Source of the DNA: Adiantum capillus-veneris
Taxonomy: Eukaryota > Streptophyta > Polypodiopsida > Polypodiales > Pteridaceae
Direction of reading: 5' to 3'
Assembly (NCBI GenBank): GCA_014529385.2
Contig: CM043944.1
Span: 90,067,384 to 90,131,383, forward strand
DNA: 64,000 nucleotides
The position numbers and the translations under genes are program-made. Of the stretch, positions 25,359 through 37,937 are shown piece after piece. Position 1 is the stretch's first letter. Each line of letters begins with the position of its first letter. The notes beneath the pieces are model-generated. The model saw nothing but the letters and a program-made list of their open reading frames with translations. It was not told the origin of the DNA and did not search any database.

Positions 25359-27518
25359 GGTTTGGTCTTCAAGGCTACGCTTCCATCCCAATGACATTGG
25401 GGGCAGATTTGTTGGATGCTTTATTTGCAAACCATGAAGCCATTCGGGAGGTGATACAATTACATTAGTGGCTGAATGTGAGGAGGGAAATGACAAAGGA
25501 GAGTAGTCAAATTTGGAGGTGCCAGCCTCCATGAGAGCAAGCGTGTGACGTTGAGTTGTTGCATTTAATTCTATTGACGTGGTCGTCGAGATTCGGGTTG
25601 GCCCTACAGTAGTCCTACATGCTCTATTTTATTGCAACTTTATTTTTCACGACAATTGTCGGGCAACAACCTGCTGCCGTTGCTCGCTCATGCAGAGGTC
25701 GCTTGGTGATGGGAGTTTTCCCCATGGCTCTTGTGCTAGTCTTGGCTCCTTTTTTTTAATGTGTTTTGGGGTGGTTTCGCACGACATAAAGATCAAAAGA
25801 AAAGTGCATCAAAAAAAAAAAACACAAAAATTTGTTTCTTCTTCTTGGGTCATCGTAGAGTTGTTACTCAATCCCTACATTTTGAGTTGACGACATGTTT
25901 TTTGTAGATCCTGAAGGTCCATTCTTCTGCCGCTCCTCCTTCAAGCTCCTCCATGACTCATTGGATAGATCTTTGAGGTCAATGGCATAATTACCTTCGA
26001 TGCTAAATTTCTGATTCTTCTTCTAGTTATAGTCTTTTTTAATAAACTCCTAGGAGGGTCTCTTGGGATCACTTTTATGCTCTTAAAGCTTCTCTTCCAT
26101 CTTCTTCTTTGTGCCCTTGACTCTTACTTTGACACGATCACTTTTAATCACTGTTAGAATCTTATTATCTGTCATTCTGATATAATTATGCAGATCTTGA
26201 TTTTTAAATTTTGTGTTTGAAAGATGACGATGTTTTGTGCCACTTGCGTATTTTCTCATTTCCAGGTCAATCCTAGAGCTTCGTGCTTACTACCCAGTGG
26301 ATTCTTTTTGTCGTCAAATTTACTTGTGCTCACGAAACTGGATTGTTGCGCATTTCTTTCATGTGAACTAATGCAACGTTGGTCTTAACGCGTGCTTTTT
26401 GTCTGCTAGAGACGAGATATATTCACAACAGTGGACATTTCAACTGCACAAGCACGTCTCCAACTCAACAACACTGCAATGTCCATTATCTGCATTCAAT
26501 TCCCCATGGCTATGGGTTTGCTTGGCGCAACACATAAATGCTACGGGGCAGGGCACGACTTCCGTTTCTTATAATTTTTGGAGAGACCACAGTGCCAACT
26601 CTCCATCATACTTTTGTATGGCACTTCTACATGACGTGCACCATATACTTTGCATTTTCAATATGTGACCCTTCATTGCAAGGCGAATGTTTAACTATTC
26701 ACATTGCTTTTCTGTAGCTTCACTCAAATATTGGCCTGCAATTTGGACAATCGAAACATCCCTATACATCATTACAAGTCAGTAAAACACTTTATTTCTT
26801 ATTGCAATTCATTGATGCTTTATCCAATTGCTTGTTATAGAATTTTACACATTGCTTACTTTAGTTTTGTTTACATGCATGTTCAGAACTTTACACTCAA
26901 TGTCGATCAACATCTCCACATATTAATTAGAGACGCAAGTCTTTGCATACCATTGCTAGCCAATGCATGTAATGTACTACAATGGTGAATGTACCTTGTG
27001 TATCTTTACTTTAATCCTAAATAATGATGCCACACTATATATATCTTTGTCTCTCCCATACCAAGTCTATCAAAATTATGTTTGTTTAATGTTTCCTTAA
27101 GTTTAATTTAGTTACATGTTTTCCTCACTAGCACATACTCAATCCCAATCATCATATCTATATATAAACAGATACACACTTCTTTTCTCATGGATGCTTG
27201 ATGTCAATCTACGTATGCCACATTATGTTCTATAGATGTTCTATAGCAAAGCCCACCAAGCAAGACTAGTTCAACATGTGCAACTTGCATACCAAAAGCA
27301 CACGACTAAACAAAATTCAAGGCCAAAGACTTCTTGATTTTCGGTCTTCACCCACAATTTCTTTGTATATAAGTCCATTGTTGTGCCTTTTCTTTTCAAT
27401 TGCAATTTAGGCTAAAGCATTCAAGCTCTTTACATTTGATTTTGAATATTCCTTGCGTGGCAGTCTCACACATCAACACCTTTAATAATTTGTTGCTATC
27501 TCTCTCACACACACCACC

Positions 27519-27557
<39 letters not shown>

Positions 27558-27809
27558 GCGCGCGCGCACACACACACACACACTCATCATAGCCTAAAAT
27601 TTCATCTTTGATTTTACATATCTTATCCATTTCTTAAAGTAATCAATACCCTATTTGAGTTTATCATGAATGCATTTACCTCTAATTAGAGCAATAACTG
27701 GACCCCGGTTTTTTTCTAACACTGTTCCCCACCTTATCGTTCCTTCTCTCAAAATCATCTAATTCTCATAAGACCTCACTGTTATAAATTCCTTCCCACA
27801 TATGCAATT
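25359..27809. other. Intergenic, no gene recognised
   Basis: Mixed AT-rich DNA. Open frames at 25579-25890, 26399-26668 and 26704-26988 have no domain I recognise and no supporting context. A (CT)n/(CA)n tract lies at about 27520-27585. Confidence 0.6.
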
Positions 27810-28477
27810 TTTTGGCTTTCTAAAAGAAACCTTTCGTGGTATGTTGGGTTACAGAGACTTTCATTGTTTTCATTGCATGATGGAAATTTATCTTTCATTT
27901 CACGTTGTGACATGTTTTTAATTTTCTATTGTTTTAGAATGCTAAAGTGAAGCTTCACCTTGCATAATTTTAATAAATTTTACACACAAACATACGCACA
28001 CATATATGTTTTTTTTTTGGATTCTATTGTTTTAGAATGCTAAAGTGAAGCTTCACCTTACATAATTCTAATAAATTCTATACACACATATATTAATTAG
28101 TTCTTTTTATTTCACCTTTCATTTCACCTTTCATTTCACAACTTCAATTGGCTTTACATTTTTTGCACTTTATAGCTTGATTCCAGCGAGTGTTAACGTT
28201 TGAGAAAGTCTCTTTTATTAAGCGGCTACTGATCGAGTTTCCTCCTCACAAAGAAGAAAACCAGAAACACTAACAAAAATTTTGGACAACTTTCTCACAT
28301 ATTTCATCGATTTTTCTTCCGTTTACCATGGTTTGCAGCTAGCTAGTCTCGATTTTTAATCGGCTCAAGACTAAGCTGAGGCAATCCTTTCCCAAACACT
28401 GATACCAGTTTAATTCAACCTAGCATTTATCACTTTCTTATTGTTTTGAAAGCCGTCGTGACCCTTTCACTTGTTTT
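27810..28477 (+). repeat. Unclassified dispersed repeat, third copy
   Basis: It has the same order of landmarks as 14922-16225: GGCTTTCTAAAAGAAACC, GAAGCTTCACCTTGCATAAT (with a short internal duplication of this part), AGTCTCTTTTATTAAGCG, TTTACCATGGTTTGCAGC, CTAAGCTGAGGCAATCC and CGTGACCCTTTCACTTG. Confidence 0.7.
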
Positions 28478-28906
28478 CATTGCATACAACATGTTGAAGG
28501 AGATTGGAAAACCAAACATTGTGCTCTATCTTTTCATTGCACTTAGGCCCAAAGCACGCCTCACAGAACGATAGCAATTTCGCTCATGCAAAAATCTCTC
28601 ATCATTTGTTTGTTGCATCTTTTGATGTACACTCAACCACACCTAATCGTGTTTGGGTCTTTCATGTAGGAGAAACCCATCACGACTTTTAATAAATTTT
28701 GGCCCCAGAATGTCATACACCTATGAGAACCTTCTCCGATTCATCTTGATGATAATAGCATCTTGATGATAATAGCAGTAAATGCTATAGGCTATGGAGA
28801 CATCACTATCACTCTATCAAGATGCCAAGTTGCTAAATCCTTTGCGGTTTACTCGGTTCTAGATCTAACAAAGAGACTTGTGTATTGGGATCTTATAGAA
28901 AACGGT

Positions 28907-29072
28907 CCAAGCATGGGATTATATCACCTTTATTACATTATTGAGTTGGCCAAGTCTCTTCAAGTGTCATGTCCTCATACAAAATGTTCCAATCATGGGA
29001 TTATATCACCTTTATTACATTATCAAGGTCAATTCTCAAGTTGGGCAAGTCTCTTCAAGTGTCATTTCCTCC
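28907..29072. repeat. Two-copy tandem repeat, about 82 bp
   Basis: CATGGGATTATATCACCTTT and AAGTCTCTTCAAGTGTCAT occur twice (from 28907 and from 28989) with a small insertion in the second unit. A smaller 17-bp duplication (TCTTGATGATAATAGCA) lies upstream at about 28744-28780. Confidence 0.7.
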
Positions 29073-29261
29073 ACAAGGAAGGCTCTACATCTTTGCTTGA
29101 CCAGTCAACTCAACTGATGGGTACTCTTAAAGGCACTACCTTGACTTTTTCTTAACGAAAAATGTTTGAATGGTGTTATTGACTTGGTCATTCAAGTTGA
29201 TAGCGCCATTTGGGCTTGTTCATCGAAGTAAAAATATTCTTCAACAAATGCAACACCTTCA

Positions 29262-29475
29262 TCCAGTGTTTGGGAAAAATTAATTTCACAAACATACCAA
29301 ATTCCCTTTAGAGTAGATCCAAAGGGGAAATTTTGTAAAATAACCAGTGATTTTTGCAATTTAACTCTATTTTCTTATATTTTCAACACGGATTTTCTCC
29401 TTCTCCCCCTCCCTTCAAACAGCTGATTTGGTTTTTCAATGGGCTCAAGGCTAAGCTGAGGCACCCTTTTTCGAA
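29262..29475. repeat. Short dispersed repeat related to 7725-7925
   Basis: It shares GTTTGGGAAAAATxAATTTC, TTTTTGCAATTTAAC, TTTTCTxCTTCTCCCCCT and GGCTCAAGxCTAAGCT with 7725-7925. The end also resembles the tail of the dispersed repeat at 14922-16225. Confidence 0.6.
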
Positions 29476-30900
29476 CACTGCCTTCATCTTCCAAAAGGGC
29501 TCAAATTTGGTGTCACCTCCATTAATTTTTGTAAAGGATTTATCCTTGGTAAAGCTCTCCATTCCATCTTCCCTCATTCTACTTCATCCACCACGGCACC
29601 AATTGAACTTGTCCACCACTGTGATTTGGGTGGGCCCATGTGCATCACATCTCTCACTCTATCCTTGCTTGCATAGAAGATTATAAAAGATTCACACATG
29701 CACCATTTCTAAACATAAATTTGAGTCATTCACACTAGCTCATCTACCAATCAATAATGTGACTAATGTATTCCTACATTTGGTACGGCTCGATATGGTG
29801 ACGAGAGTGGTGAGTTCACCTCACAAGCCTTTGCCAATCATTTTCTAGCACATGGGAACCAATGCCAATTTAGCATCTTTTACACAATATGCCAAAATGG
29901 GGTTCATGAAAGAAACAATTTCACCATTTTGATGCATCTCACTCCATCATTAATGTATGGATGTGAGCGGCAAGGTTGATACAACTAGCACATGTTATGA
30001 TGACCCATATTGCACAAATAGCACATGTAGCAATGTGGGATTGGGCTCAATGGAAAGGAAGGATGGGACAGAAGTTGCAAACCAAATTCTTACAAAGTGG
30101 ATGGCTCAAAAAAGAGCATGGGTATGCCCCTTACTCCTACAACTAGTGCAATGAATCGCAACTAAAATGAACAAAGCCTATTCCAATACAATGTCTATGG
30201 TCCTTCACAACCTATAGCTACATATATCAAACACATGGATATTCTAGTGATGCTTCCTTCCTTCAAGAGTTAGCATCCACTATTGACAATTTTTCTACCA
30301 TTGTATGTCATAAGAAGCTCAATGTTTTAACTTTTTTTTTTCCAAAACGAAGCATTTGTGCTTTTTTATCACTAGAAAGGGGCATATAGCTACACTGTAC
30401 TGAGGATTTGAGCTTTGTTATTGTTACAAGATAAAATAAAATATAAACTTATAAAGGAAGAAATCCCTTGAAGTACCCACAAACTTGAGCAAAAAATACC
30501 ATAGTCACTCAAAAAACCCATACAATGTATATGAACAACAATATATATGATGTTGTATGAGAAATTGAATCCCTTGCCAAAAGCATTTATTTCAATATCT
30601 TTGAAAAGTCCACATTTTGGAGGATGGTTCTAACCCACTTGCAAAAGGACTTTAGTTGTGTGGTCATGGTAGTATAGCTTTGCACCAATCGACTAAATAT
30701 GACAATTCCATGAGGTCGGAAGTGGACCCTAGCCTAGAGCACAAAAACTATCTATAGACACCACAATATTGGTGGTTTTGAGAGATACATGGTCAAAGTA
30801 TTGCAAGCTCAACCATACCTACTACTAGATCTACGCACTTGAAACGCTACGCCTTCTCTTTTCTACTTGTGAAATGTTCAATCCATCCAATTGTCAATAA
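29476..30900. other. Intergenic, no gene recognised
   Basis: Short open frames only, including 29957-30154, which has scattered cysteines but no domain I can name. It ends at the left flank of copia-C (AATAA at 30896-30900). Confidence 0.55.
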
Positions 30901-31128
30901 TGTTGAAATTAGGGTTGTAGAGAAACGCACACAGCTTGGAGAAGACGAAGGAAGCTCAAGGCACACAATAGAGAGTTGTATTACTTAGTGTGCAATGGGA
31001 AGATAGATAGCCCCAGAGTGATGGGCGTATATACAATGCACGGGGGAAAAAACCTCCTAAAGAGGGAAAAAATGCCCCGGCGGTCCTAGTGTGTTCACAC
31101 AAATCACTACCACATGTATATGGTAACA
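30901..31128 (-). repeat. copia-C 3' LTR
   Basis: 228-bp LTR. The polypurine tract lies at 31129-31140, read on the minus strand. Confidence 0.9.
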
Positions 31129-31202
31129 AATCCCCCCTACAGTGATGCGGTGAACGAGAGCTGGCACATGAGTAAAGGGAAGTGCCATGCCCTGAGGACA
31201 TG

Positions 31203-31541
31203 ATCAGTCCACAAAGGGGAGTAAGCCCAAAGCTTTGCGGAAAGCTTCAAGCTTCTCACGAGTCAATGCCTTTGTGAAAAGATCTACAAGGTTGTCCTGT
31301 GTTGGCACATAAGCCAAGCTCATCTCTCATGTTAAGAGCCTCTCCCTAACATAGTAGTAATGCACCTTGATGTGCTTTATGCGAGTATAAAAAACTGGGT
31401 TCCTTGGAACTGCCAATGTACTCTGGCTGTGAGTGTAGATAGTGTTGGCAGTGTCCTTTCCAACACCCAAATCAGCCATAAGGCTCTGAGCCATACACAC
31501 TCAACCATAGTTGTGAAGAGTGCCGTGTACTTAGCCTCAAT
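31203..31541 (-). pseudogene. copia-C RNase H tail
   Basis: The minus strand encodes EAKYTALFTTMVECVWLRAL, then THSQSTLAVPRNPVFYTRIK, HYYYVRERLL, a stop, then YVPTQDNLVDLFTKALTREK. This is the C-terminal RNase H region of copia polyproteins. The usual DSQSA is THSQST here, so the catalytic Asp is lost. The N-terminal RNase H and the whole RT are absent; sequence diverges at about 31541, where gypsy-A begins nearby. Confidence 0.85.
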
Positions 31542-31567
31542 ATCTAATTCTCCTAAATGATTTTCTC

Positions 31568-31900
31568 GTGTTAACTGATCATTTAATATGGGGAAGTGCC
31601 AGGGGAGAAAAAGCTAGAATATTGGTTAAGCTAGCAGACCGGCCACAATAGGGATCCAAAGGAGGGAAAATAGGGATACAAAGGGGGGGCCATCTGCAAA
31701 AGAGCCATGTGCAACAATGGGTTAAAAAGACCCTAAGGTTCAGCCCATTAAGACTTCCAAAATGCTAAGGTTCCAAAATTCAAAGGTTGTGTCCAAAGGT
31801 CAACCATGGGGGAATTGGATGCTTTGTGGTGTCAAAAAAGTCTTTACAAATCCCTACTTAGGAGGGGGAGAGCCTTGCTTGTGGGGGATGAGAGAGAAAG

Positions 31901-31969
<69 letters not shown>

Positions 31970-32443
31970 CACACACAAGCTCCCTTTAGACAAAGGGAAT
32001 GAGGGACACATGTCAACTCCCTAGCCCAGATGCCCACAAGGTGTACCCAATTCCTATTGGATGGCCTTGGAGGTGGACCAATGAGAATTAGGCTAGAGTA
32101 AATTTAGTTTAATTAATTTAAAACACTTAATAAAAGAGAAATAAGTCCTCTAGAAGACTATTGGACGGTCTCCCAAGGGGTCCAAATAGCATTCAGCAGC
32201 CCAATGGCTTGCCTGATTCCTATTGGCCAGGAGGCAAAGGGGTCCAATGAGAGTTTAGTTGAATTATTAAATTACCTAAAGCTCTCACAAAAGGGGAAAG
32301 GGGGACACATGTCAGAAGGCTATCACTTATACTGCTTAATTACCATTGGCTAGGCCTGGGGAGGTCCAATGAGGGTAGAGCATGAGCAAATAGCAAGAGG
32401 GGTCGACCAAGAGAGAGAGGGGGCTGATTTTTGCAAGGCATTA

Positions 32444-32479
<36 letters not shown>

Positions 32480-33176
32480 TCATGTGTGAAGTAAAAAAGA
32501 CTCTCTCTCCTTCTCAAGCTTTAATGGAAAGCTTATCACCTACTCCAAGCTTGTGAGAAGGGAGGCCTACACCAACAACTCTTGGCTTTGTGATGCAAAT
32601 CCAACCAAGAGCCAAGCTTCAATGCATGCTCATCTCCTCTACCATGCTAATTACTAAGCTAAGCTATGCTAATATGAATGATTATGTGAGGAGATGTACA
32701 TCTTTCTCGTAAGACTACTCTTTCTTCCTCTCAATCTACTCTCATACCCTGCTAGCTCTCACCGTCTTCGAAGGTGTGTGAGGTCTTGGGTCTGAGACCG
32801 GGGATAATTGATGTTGTGTTGGCTAAGTGTTTTGCTTAGTGCATGAAGCTTTCATCTTCATTGCACTAGCTAGTCTTGAAGGAACACAAAGAATTGTATT
32901 GTACAATGTCTCTCTTGATGGGAGAAACCATAATACAAAGCCTTTTGGAGGGGGGACCGGCTCCATGCAAATCCGGTCCTCAACTGTTGTCAATAGTTTA
33001 ATTTCTCTCTCTTTTGAAAGTATTGTTCATGCTATCTAACTAGGTGTTATGCCTTTTGTTGCTCTCTCCACCCAAGCACTCTTGTAATTCTCATTAGGAA
33101 TCTATTCTAATGAAATGCCCACTATGTTCATGCTAATTTCCGCTACACACAAGTTTTTAGACCATTAAATGTTACA
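31568..33176 (+). repeat. gypsy-A 5' LTR (left limit uncertain)
   Basis: From about 31872 to 33176 it matches 50106-51411. It contains (CA)n tracts at about 31902-31970 and 32446-32475. The first 300 bp have no partner in the 3' LTR, whose left part is missing. It ends in TGTTACA. Confidence 0.75.
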
Positions 33177-33177
33177 T

Positions 33178-33189
33178 TGGTATTAGAGC
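33178..33189 (+). promoter_or_regulatory. gypsy-A primer-binding site
   Basis: TGGTATTAGAGC directly after the 5' LTR differs by one base from the initiator tRNA-Met site TGGTATCAGAGC. Reverse transcription would prime here. A leader of about 400 bp follows before gag. Confidence 0.85.
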
Positions 33190-33596
33190 ACAAGGTTTCT
33201 CTTTTCTTGCTCAAGAAGGGAGGCCCTCAAGCTAGCTATAAATGGTTCGTATTATTAATTGCCCGTGAGTAAGTAGAATAGGGATTTTTCAGCCTTGCAA
33301 TGCGCCTGCCTTTGTGTAGTTAACGGGGCATCACCGTCGAGTGCTATGGTCTTAATAGTGGAGTCCTACGGGGCTTTTTGCCTACGGCTTAACCACTATT
33401 GAGCTATTAGAAGCTTGACAGGAGCCGGTGCTGTTTTGGTGTTGAACGACCCTCTCTTCTATTCCTTGCAATTAATGGTATTCGAGCCACGGGTACAGTA
33501 GCTTGAGTGTTTTTTCTAAAGGGGTCAAGAGGAGTAGAAACTAGGGCTTGAAGTGCCAAAGTACACCTAAAAAGTTTACACCTAAAAGTTGTTAGA

Positions 33597-35637
33597 ATGG
33601 CTGACAATAGTAAAGAGAGTGAAATTAATGTTGATAACTTTGATTTTGCTAATGAGCAAGATACTAATGATGCTCCGATGCTTGTTAGCTTTCTTGTTTC
33701 TAGGCTTCAACAAGCCATGGGCAATCCATCTCTCCAAAGTGAAGTGCAACGGCAGCTCCGTGCTCATGGGATTCTCCAAGCTCACCACCATGACGAGAGA
33801 ACACCTAGGAAGCCTCCTTGTGAGACTTCCAAAAGAGGTCTCTCTCCGATTCGGGAAGAAGAAGAGAATCGATACGAAGGGCTCAAGAATTTACTTCTTG
33901 ATGATGCATCTCCTTCCCAAAGGAGAACTCAAGAGCCTCCACCGAAGGAACGAGAAAGAAGTGAATCTCCCGCCACCTCGACGGAGATGGCTCCACGAAG
34001 ACGGCGGGCTAAACGCTCTCCATCACCACCAAAGTGGAGAAGACCATCGCACCCTTCTCCACACCATAGTTCAAAGAGGGATGATAAAAAGCAAGAGAAG
34101 AAAAAGGCGAGAAAGAGGACACCCTCTTCTCCATCTTCTTCATCCTCTTCCTCTTATGAAAGTGATGGTGAAGACGACGAATATCAAGACAAGAAAAAGG
34201 CGAGAAAGAGGTCACCCTCTTCTCCACCTTCTTCAAATTCTTCACCTTCTGAAGAAAGTGATGGTGCAACCTTTGAACCATAAAAAAAAAGAGGCCATAG
34301 GAAATCCTATGCCGCGTGGAAGAGGTTGTCCAAGCTCAAGAAGTTCAACGAGCGAGGGCAGAGCATCTCTTTCCTTACCTATGATGGCACCTTTGGTGCT
34401 ACGGAAAAAGTCTTGGCCTTTATCCAACAGTTTGATGCGGCGTTTGGAGATGAGGCCCTTCACGGAGTCCTCTAAGCTATGCCATGTAGCTATGCACTTT
34501 CAAAAGTCCGCCAGGCAATGGTGGTCTAGCCTTCGAGCCAACGGTGAAGCTCCACAAACATGGAAAGCTTTAAGAGCTTCCATTATGAAGAAGTTTTTGG
34601 CCATCGATACCAAAGGCAAAGTACTCACCGAATGGCGAAGCTTAAAGCTCTCTCCCTATGAATCCATCCACAAATATGTAGACAAGTTTTGGGACCTACA
34701 ACTCAAAGCCACTGTCTTCAAAAAGATGGATTTTGGAGAGCAAAGGCAACAATTTTGTGCGGGCTTAACTGAAGAAATGGAAGAGTATGTCAACTCCCAA
34801 AGGCCATGTACCATATCGGCGGTAATACACCATACTATGGTGGCCTCTCGAATCAATTTCCAAACGGGGGCTAAAAGAAATAATAAGCCCACGGAAAACA
34901 AGGGTTTCAACGAGCCTAAGGGGAAGGACAATGTCCAAAAGTCTCCTAAGGGCAACTCCAACAAAGCTAAAGAGAAGGGAGTTTACAGAGGTAAAAACAA
35001 ACTCTCTCCTGAAGAGCTTGAGTGTTATCGCAAGGATAACCGGTGTTTCAAGTGCGGCGAACAAGGGCATGCGTACCGCGCTTGTCCCCAAAAGAACAAC
35101 CGCCAAGATCCTCCTAGAGCTACCTTGGTTGAAATCCAAGAGGAGGAGACTCACCAAACTCACCACAAAGGATCTCCTCTATGCCATGCTTGGGGAAAGG
35201 TAAGAGAACATGATGCTTTTATTCTCTTTGACCCTGGTTCTACTCACAATTTTATATCTATAGAGTTGGCCACCAAGCTAGGCATACAAGCCTACGAGAT
35301 GGGCGATGTCCTACCCGCAGATAGTGCTTTCAAAGGGCAAGAAGCTTCAGTCACTCCCTTAATCGGGAAATTGAGGCTTCATGTCCAAAGCTATGTGGAC
35401 AAAGAGGACTTCTTTATCTCTCCTCTCAAGCATGAGGATGTAATCCCAGGGGCACCGTGGTTTGATCGCCTGGCTGCCAATCTTAAATTCCCTGAAAGGA
35501 GAATCTCCTTTAAGTTCAGGGAAAAAGACATGTATATAGATGCTAAGGAAATGGGTAACACTATCCCCATTGTACATACACCAACTTTCAACAAGTCAAT
35601 AAAGAGCTCTATTTCCGTGTATATGATTTTTTGTTAA
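33597..35637 (+). pseudogene. gypsy-A gag and protease
   Basis: The ATG at 33597 opens MADNSKESEINVDNFDF. A very basic and Ser-rich region follows, with two KKKARKR blocks and SSPSSSSSS tracts; the KKKARKR blocks could act as nuclear signals (inference). A TAA at 34281-34283 and one extra C near 34455 shift reading to another frame. That frame carries the retrotransposon gag core (QWWSSLRANGEAPQTWKAL), the knuckle CFKCGEQGHAYRAC and an aspartic protease. The protease active site reads LFDPGSTHNFIS, so the expected DSG/DTG is DPG. The frame stops at 35635-35637, before RT. Confidence 0.87.
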
Positions 35638-35639
35638 AG

Positions 35640-37443
35640 ATTCTCAAAATGAACCTAATGCTTTAGCAAAAGAAATAAAAGCAACCAAAAGGAATTAGAG
35701 TTATCCAATTTTCTCAAGGGGTTTCAAGATGTTTTTATTGACGACATCCCTTGTGAGCTACCTCCTAAACGAGGTAATGATGACCATGCAATTGAACTTC
35801 TTCCAGGAAGTTCACTGCCTAATAAACCTCTTTATAGAGTTTCTCAAACTCAACAAGAGGAGATTATGCGGCAAGTGCATGAGTTAGTTGAGAAGGGCAT
35901 GGTTAGGCCTAACTCATCTCCATTTTGCTCACCAGTGCTATTAGTGCAAAAGAACGGTGGCACATATCATATGTGTGTCGAGTATAGAGCACTAAATAGG
36001 ATCACTATCAAGAATAGGTTTCGTGTTCCACGGGTAGAAGACCTATTTGATAAGCTACAAGGATCGACCTACTTCAGTAGGATTGACCTAAAAAGTGGCT
36101 ATCATCAAATAAAGATAGTTGATCAAGACATTGTAAAGACCGCATTTCGCACCACATTTGGTCTTTACGAATACATTGTCATGCCTTTTGGCTTGACCAA
36201 TGCACCAGCCACATTCAACCGCTTGATGGAGAAGTTGTTCAGGCCTCATCGAACCTTCACTGGAGTGTTCTTTGATGATATTATCATCTACTCTAATTCA
36301 TTAGACGAATGCAGGCAACACCTCCAGGTAATATTTCAAGTTTGAAGAGAGAATAAACTTTATGTTAATCGAAAGAAAAGTGAATTTTCTTGCAAGAGAT
36401 TCAGTATTTAGGTCACATTATCTCTCAAGATGGCATCCAAATGGATCCATCAAAGTTAGAGGTAATAAAAGGATGGCCTAAACCAAGGAATCTTCATGAA
36501 CTAAGAAGCTTTATAGGTATGTGTGCATACTATAGACGCTTCATAGAAAAGTTCTCACAAATTGCGGGACAATTACATGACCTAACAAAGAAAAGCGTTA
36601 GGTATACATGGTCTGCTAAAGAGAACAATGCTTTCGAAAAGCTTATCTCTCAACTTGTGCTTACACTACCGGATCTCTCAAAACCATTTGAGGTCCAATG
36701 TGATGCTTGTGGTGATTGCCTTGGAGCTATTTTGCTTCAAGAAGGGCACGCCATAGGCTATGAAAGTCGAAGGCTCGACCCTGTTGAGCAAGCTCTAGGC
36801 ATATATGAAAAGGAACTCCTTGCAGTTCTACATGCCTTAGACTCATGGAAGCACTATTTATTGGGGACTCCTTTCATTCTGCGAACGGATCACCAAAGTC
36901 TTAAGTACTTCATGACGCAGACCAAGCTCTCCGACAAACAAATGAGATGGGCAAATTTCCTTTCGCAATTTCATTTTCATATTCCTCACATTGCTGGCAA
37001 GCATAATCAAGCAGCTGATGCACTCTCAAGACGACCGAGAGTGACGACCGAGAGTGAATGCGGTTTCCATAGCAACTCACAATGATCTATCTTCAATGAT
37101 AGATGAGTATGCTATTGATCCCAATTTTAGAGATGTGATTTCAGCCCTTGCATTAGGGAAGAAAGAAGAACCATTTACTTTACAAGATGGTTATCTTCTC
37201 TATGGCAATAGACTATGCGTTACTAACTCACTACATGAGAAAGTAATGTATGAATTTCATGCTCCACCTTATGCGGGGCATATAGGGATTCAATCTACCT
37301 TAAAGGGAATTGAAACATATTTCTATTGGCCTACCATGAAAGTGAACATACAAGAGTATGTTTCTAAATATCTGGTATGCCAAAAGACAAAATTTGATAG
37401 AGGGAAGCAACCTGGATTCCTTCAACCCTTGCCAATCCCTAAT
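35640..37443 (+). pseudogene. gypsy-A reverse transcriptase, RNase H and integrase N-terminus
   Basis: RT motifs include LVQKNGGTYHMCVEYRALNR, FSRIDLKSGYHQI, MPFGLTNAPATFNRLM and FFDDIIIYS, the catalytic Asp pair being intact. A frameshift near 36345 is followed by LGHIISQDGIQMDPSKL and RNase H (QCDACGDCLGAIL, KELLAVLHALDSWKHYL, RTDHQSL). At about 37030-37060 a 13-bp unit (CGACCGAGAGTGA) is duplicated in tandem and shifts the frame before the integrase zinc finger. There the HHCC motif reads KYLVCQKTK, with Tyr at the first Cys. The frame ends where CACTA-2 enters, after PIPN. Confidence 0.9.
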
Positions 37444-37504
37444 CACTACAAGAGGTTATTCATATTAGCGACGCTCACACAGCGACGCTCAAAAAAAATA
37501 ATTC

Positions 37505-37566
37505 CCGGCGTCGCTATGAGCGTCGCAAATTTACAAGTAAATTTGCGACGCTCATAGCGATGCCGG
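37505..37566. repeat. 30-bp-stem hairpin in left subterminal region of CACTA-2
   Basis: CCGGCGTCGCTATGAGCG... (37505-37534) is followed by AA and its near-perfect reverse complement (37537-37566, one mismatch). It contains the same GTCGCTA motif that forms the right-end array. Confidence 0.9.
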
Positions 37567-37655
37567 CTGGGCTAAAAAAAATAACAGAGAGCGCCCAAAA
37601 ACTCAGATCTCAGATTTGAGTTTTTCGACGCCCTCAAGCAAGGAGCAGGTAACGC

Positions 37656-37687
37656 TCTCCCTCTCTCTCTCTCTCTCTCTTTCTTCT

Positions 37688-37759
<72 letters not shown>

Positions 37760-37829
37760 AGAGGAAGGAGAGCCAGGTATGCTCCTTCCGTCTCCTCACT
37801 CTCATGTTCCCTTCCCCTCTTTCTCTCTC

Positions 37830-37877
<48 letters not shown>

Positions 37878-37881
37878 TGTT

Positions 37882-37932
<51 letters not shown>
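37656..37932. repeat. Compound (CT)n, (CA)n and (GA)n microsatellites in CACTA-2
   Basis: Tracts lie at 37656-37680 (CT), 37689-37755 (CA), 37847-37874 (CA) and 37885-37932 (GA). They are followed to 38170 by imperfect repeats of about 45-55 bp containing TTGAGAGAGGAAAAGA and CATGCATAAACAAAAAA. The overlapping open frames are artefacts of these repeats. Confidence 0.9.

Positions 37933-37937
<5 letters not shown>

Noticed and set aside
29957-30154. Small frame with several cysteines (YDDPYCTNSTCSNVG)
   Set aside because: No zinc-knuckle spacing and no neighbouring element or gene features.
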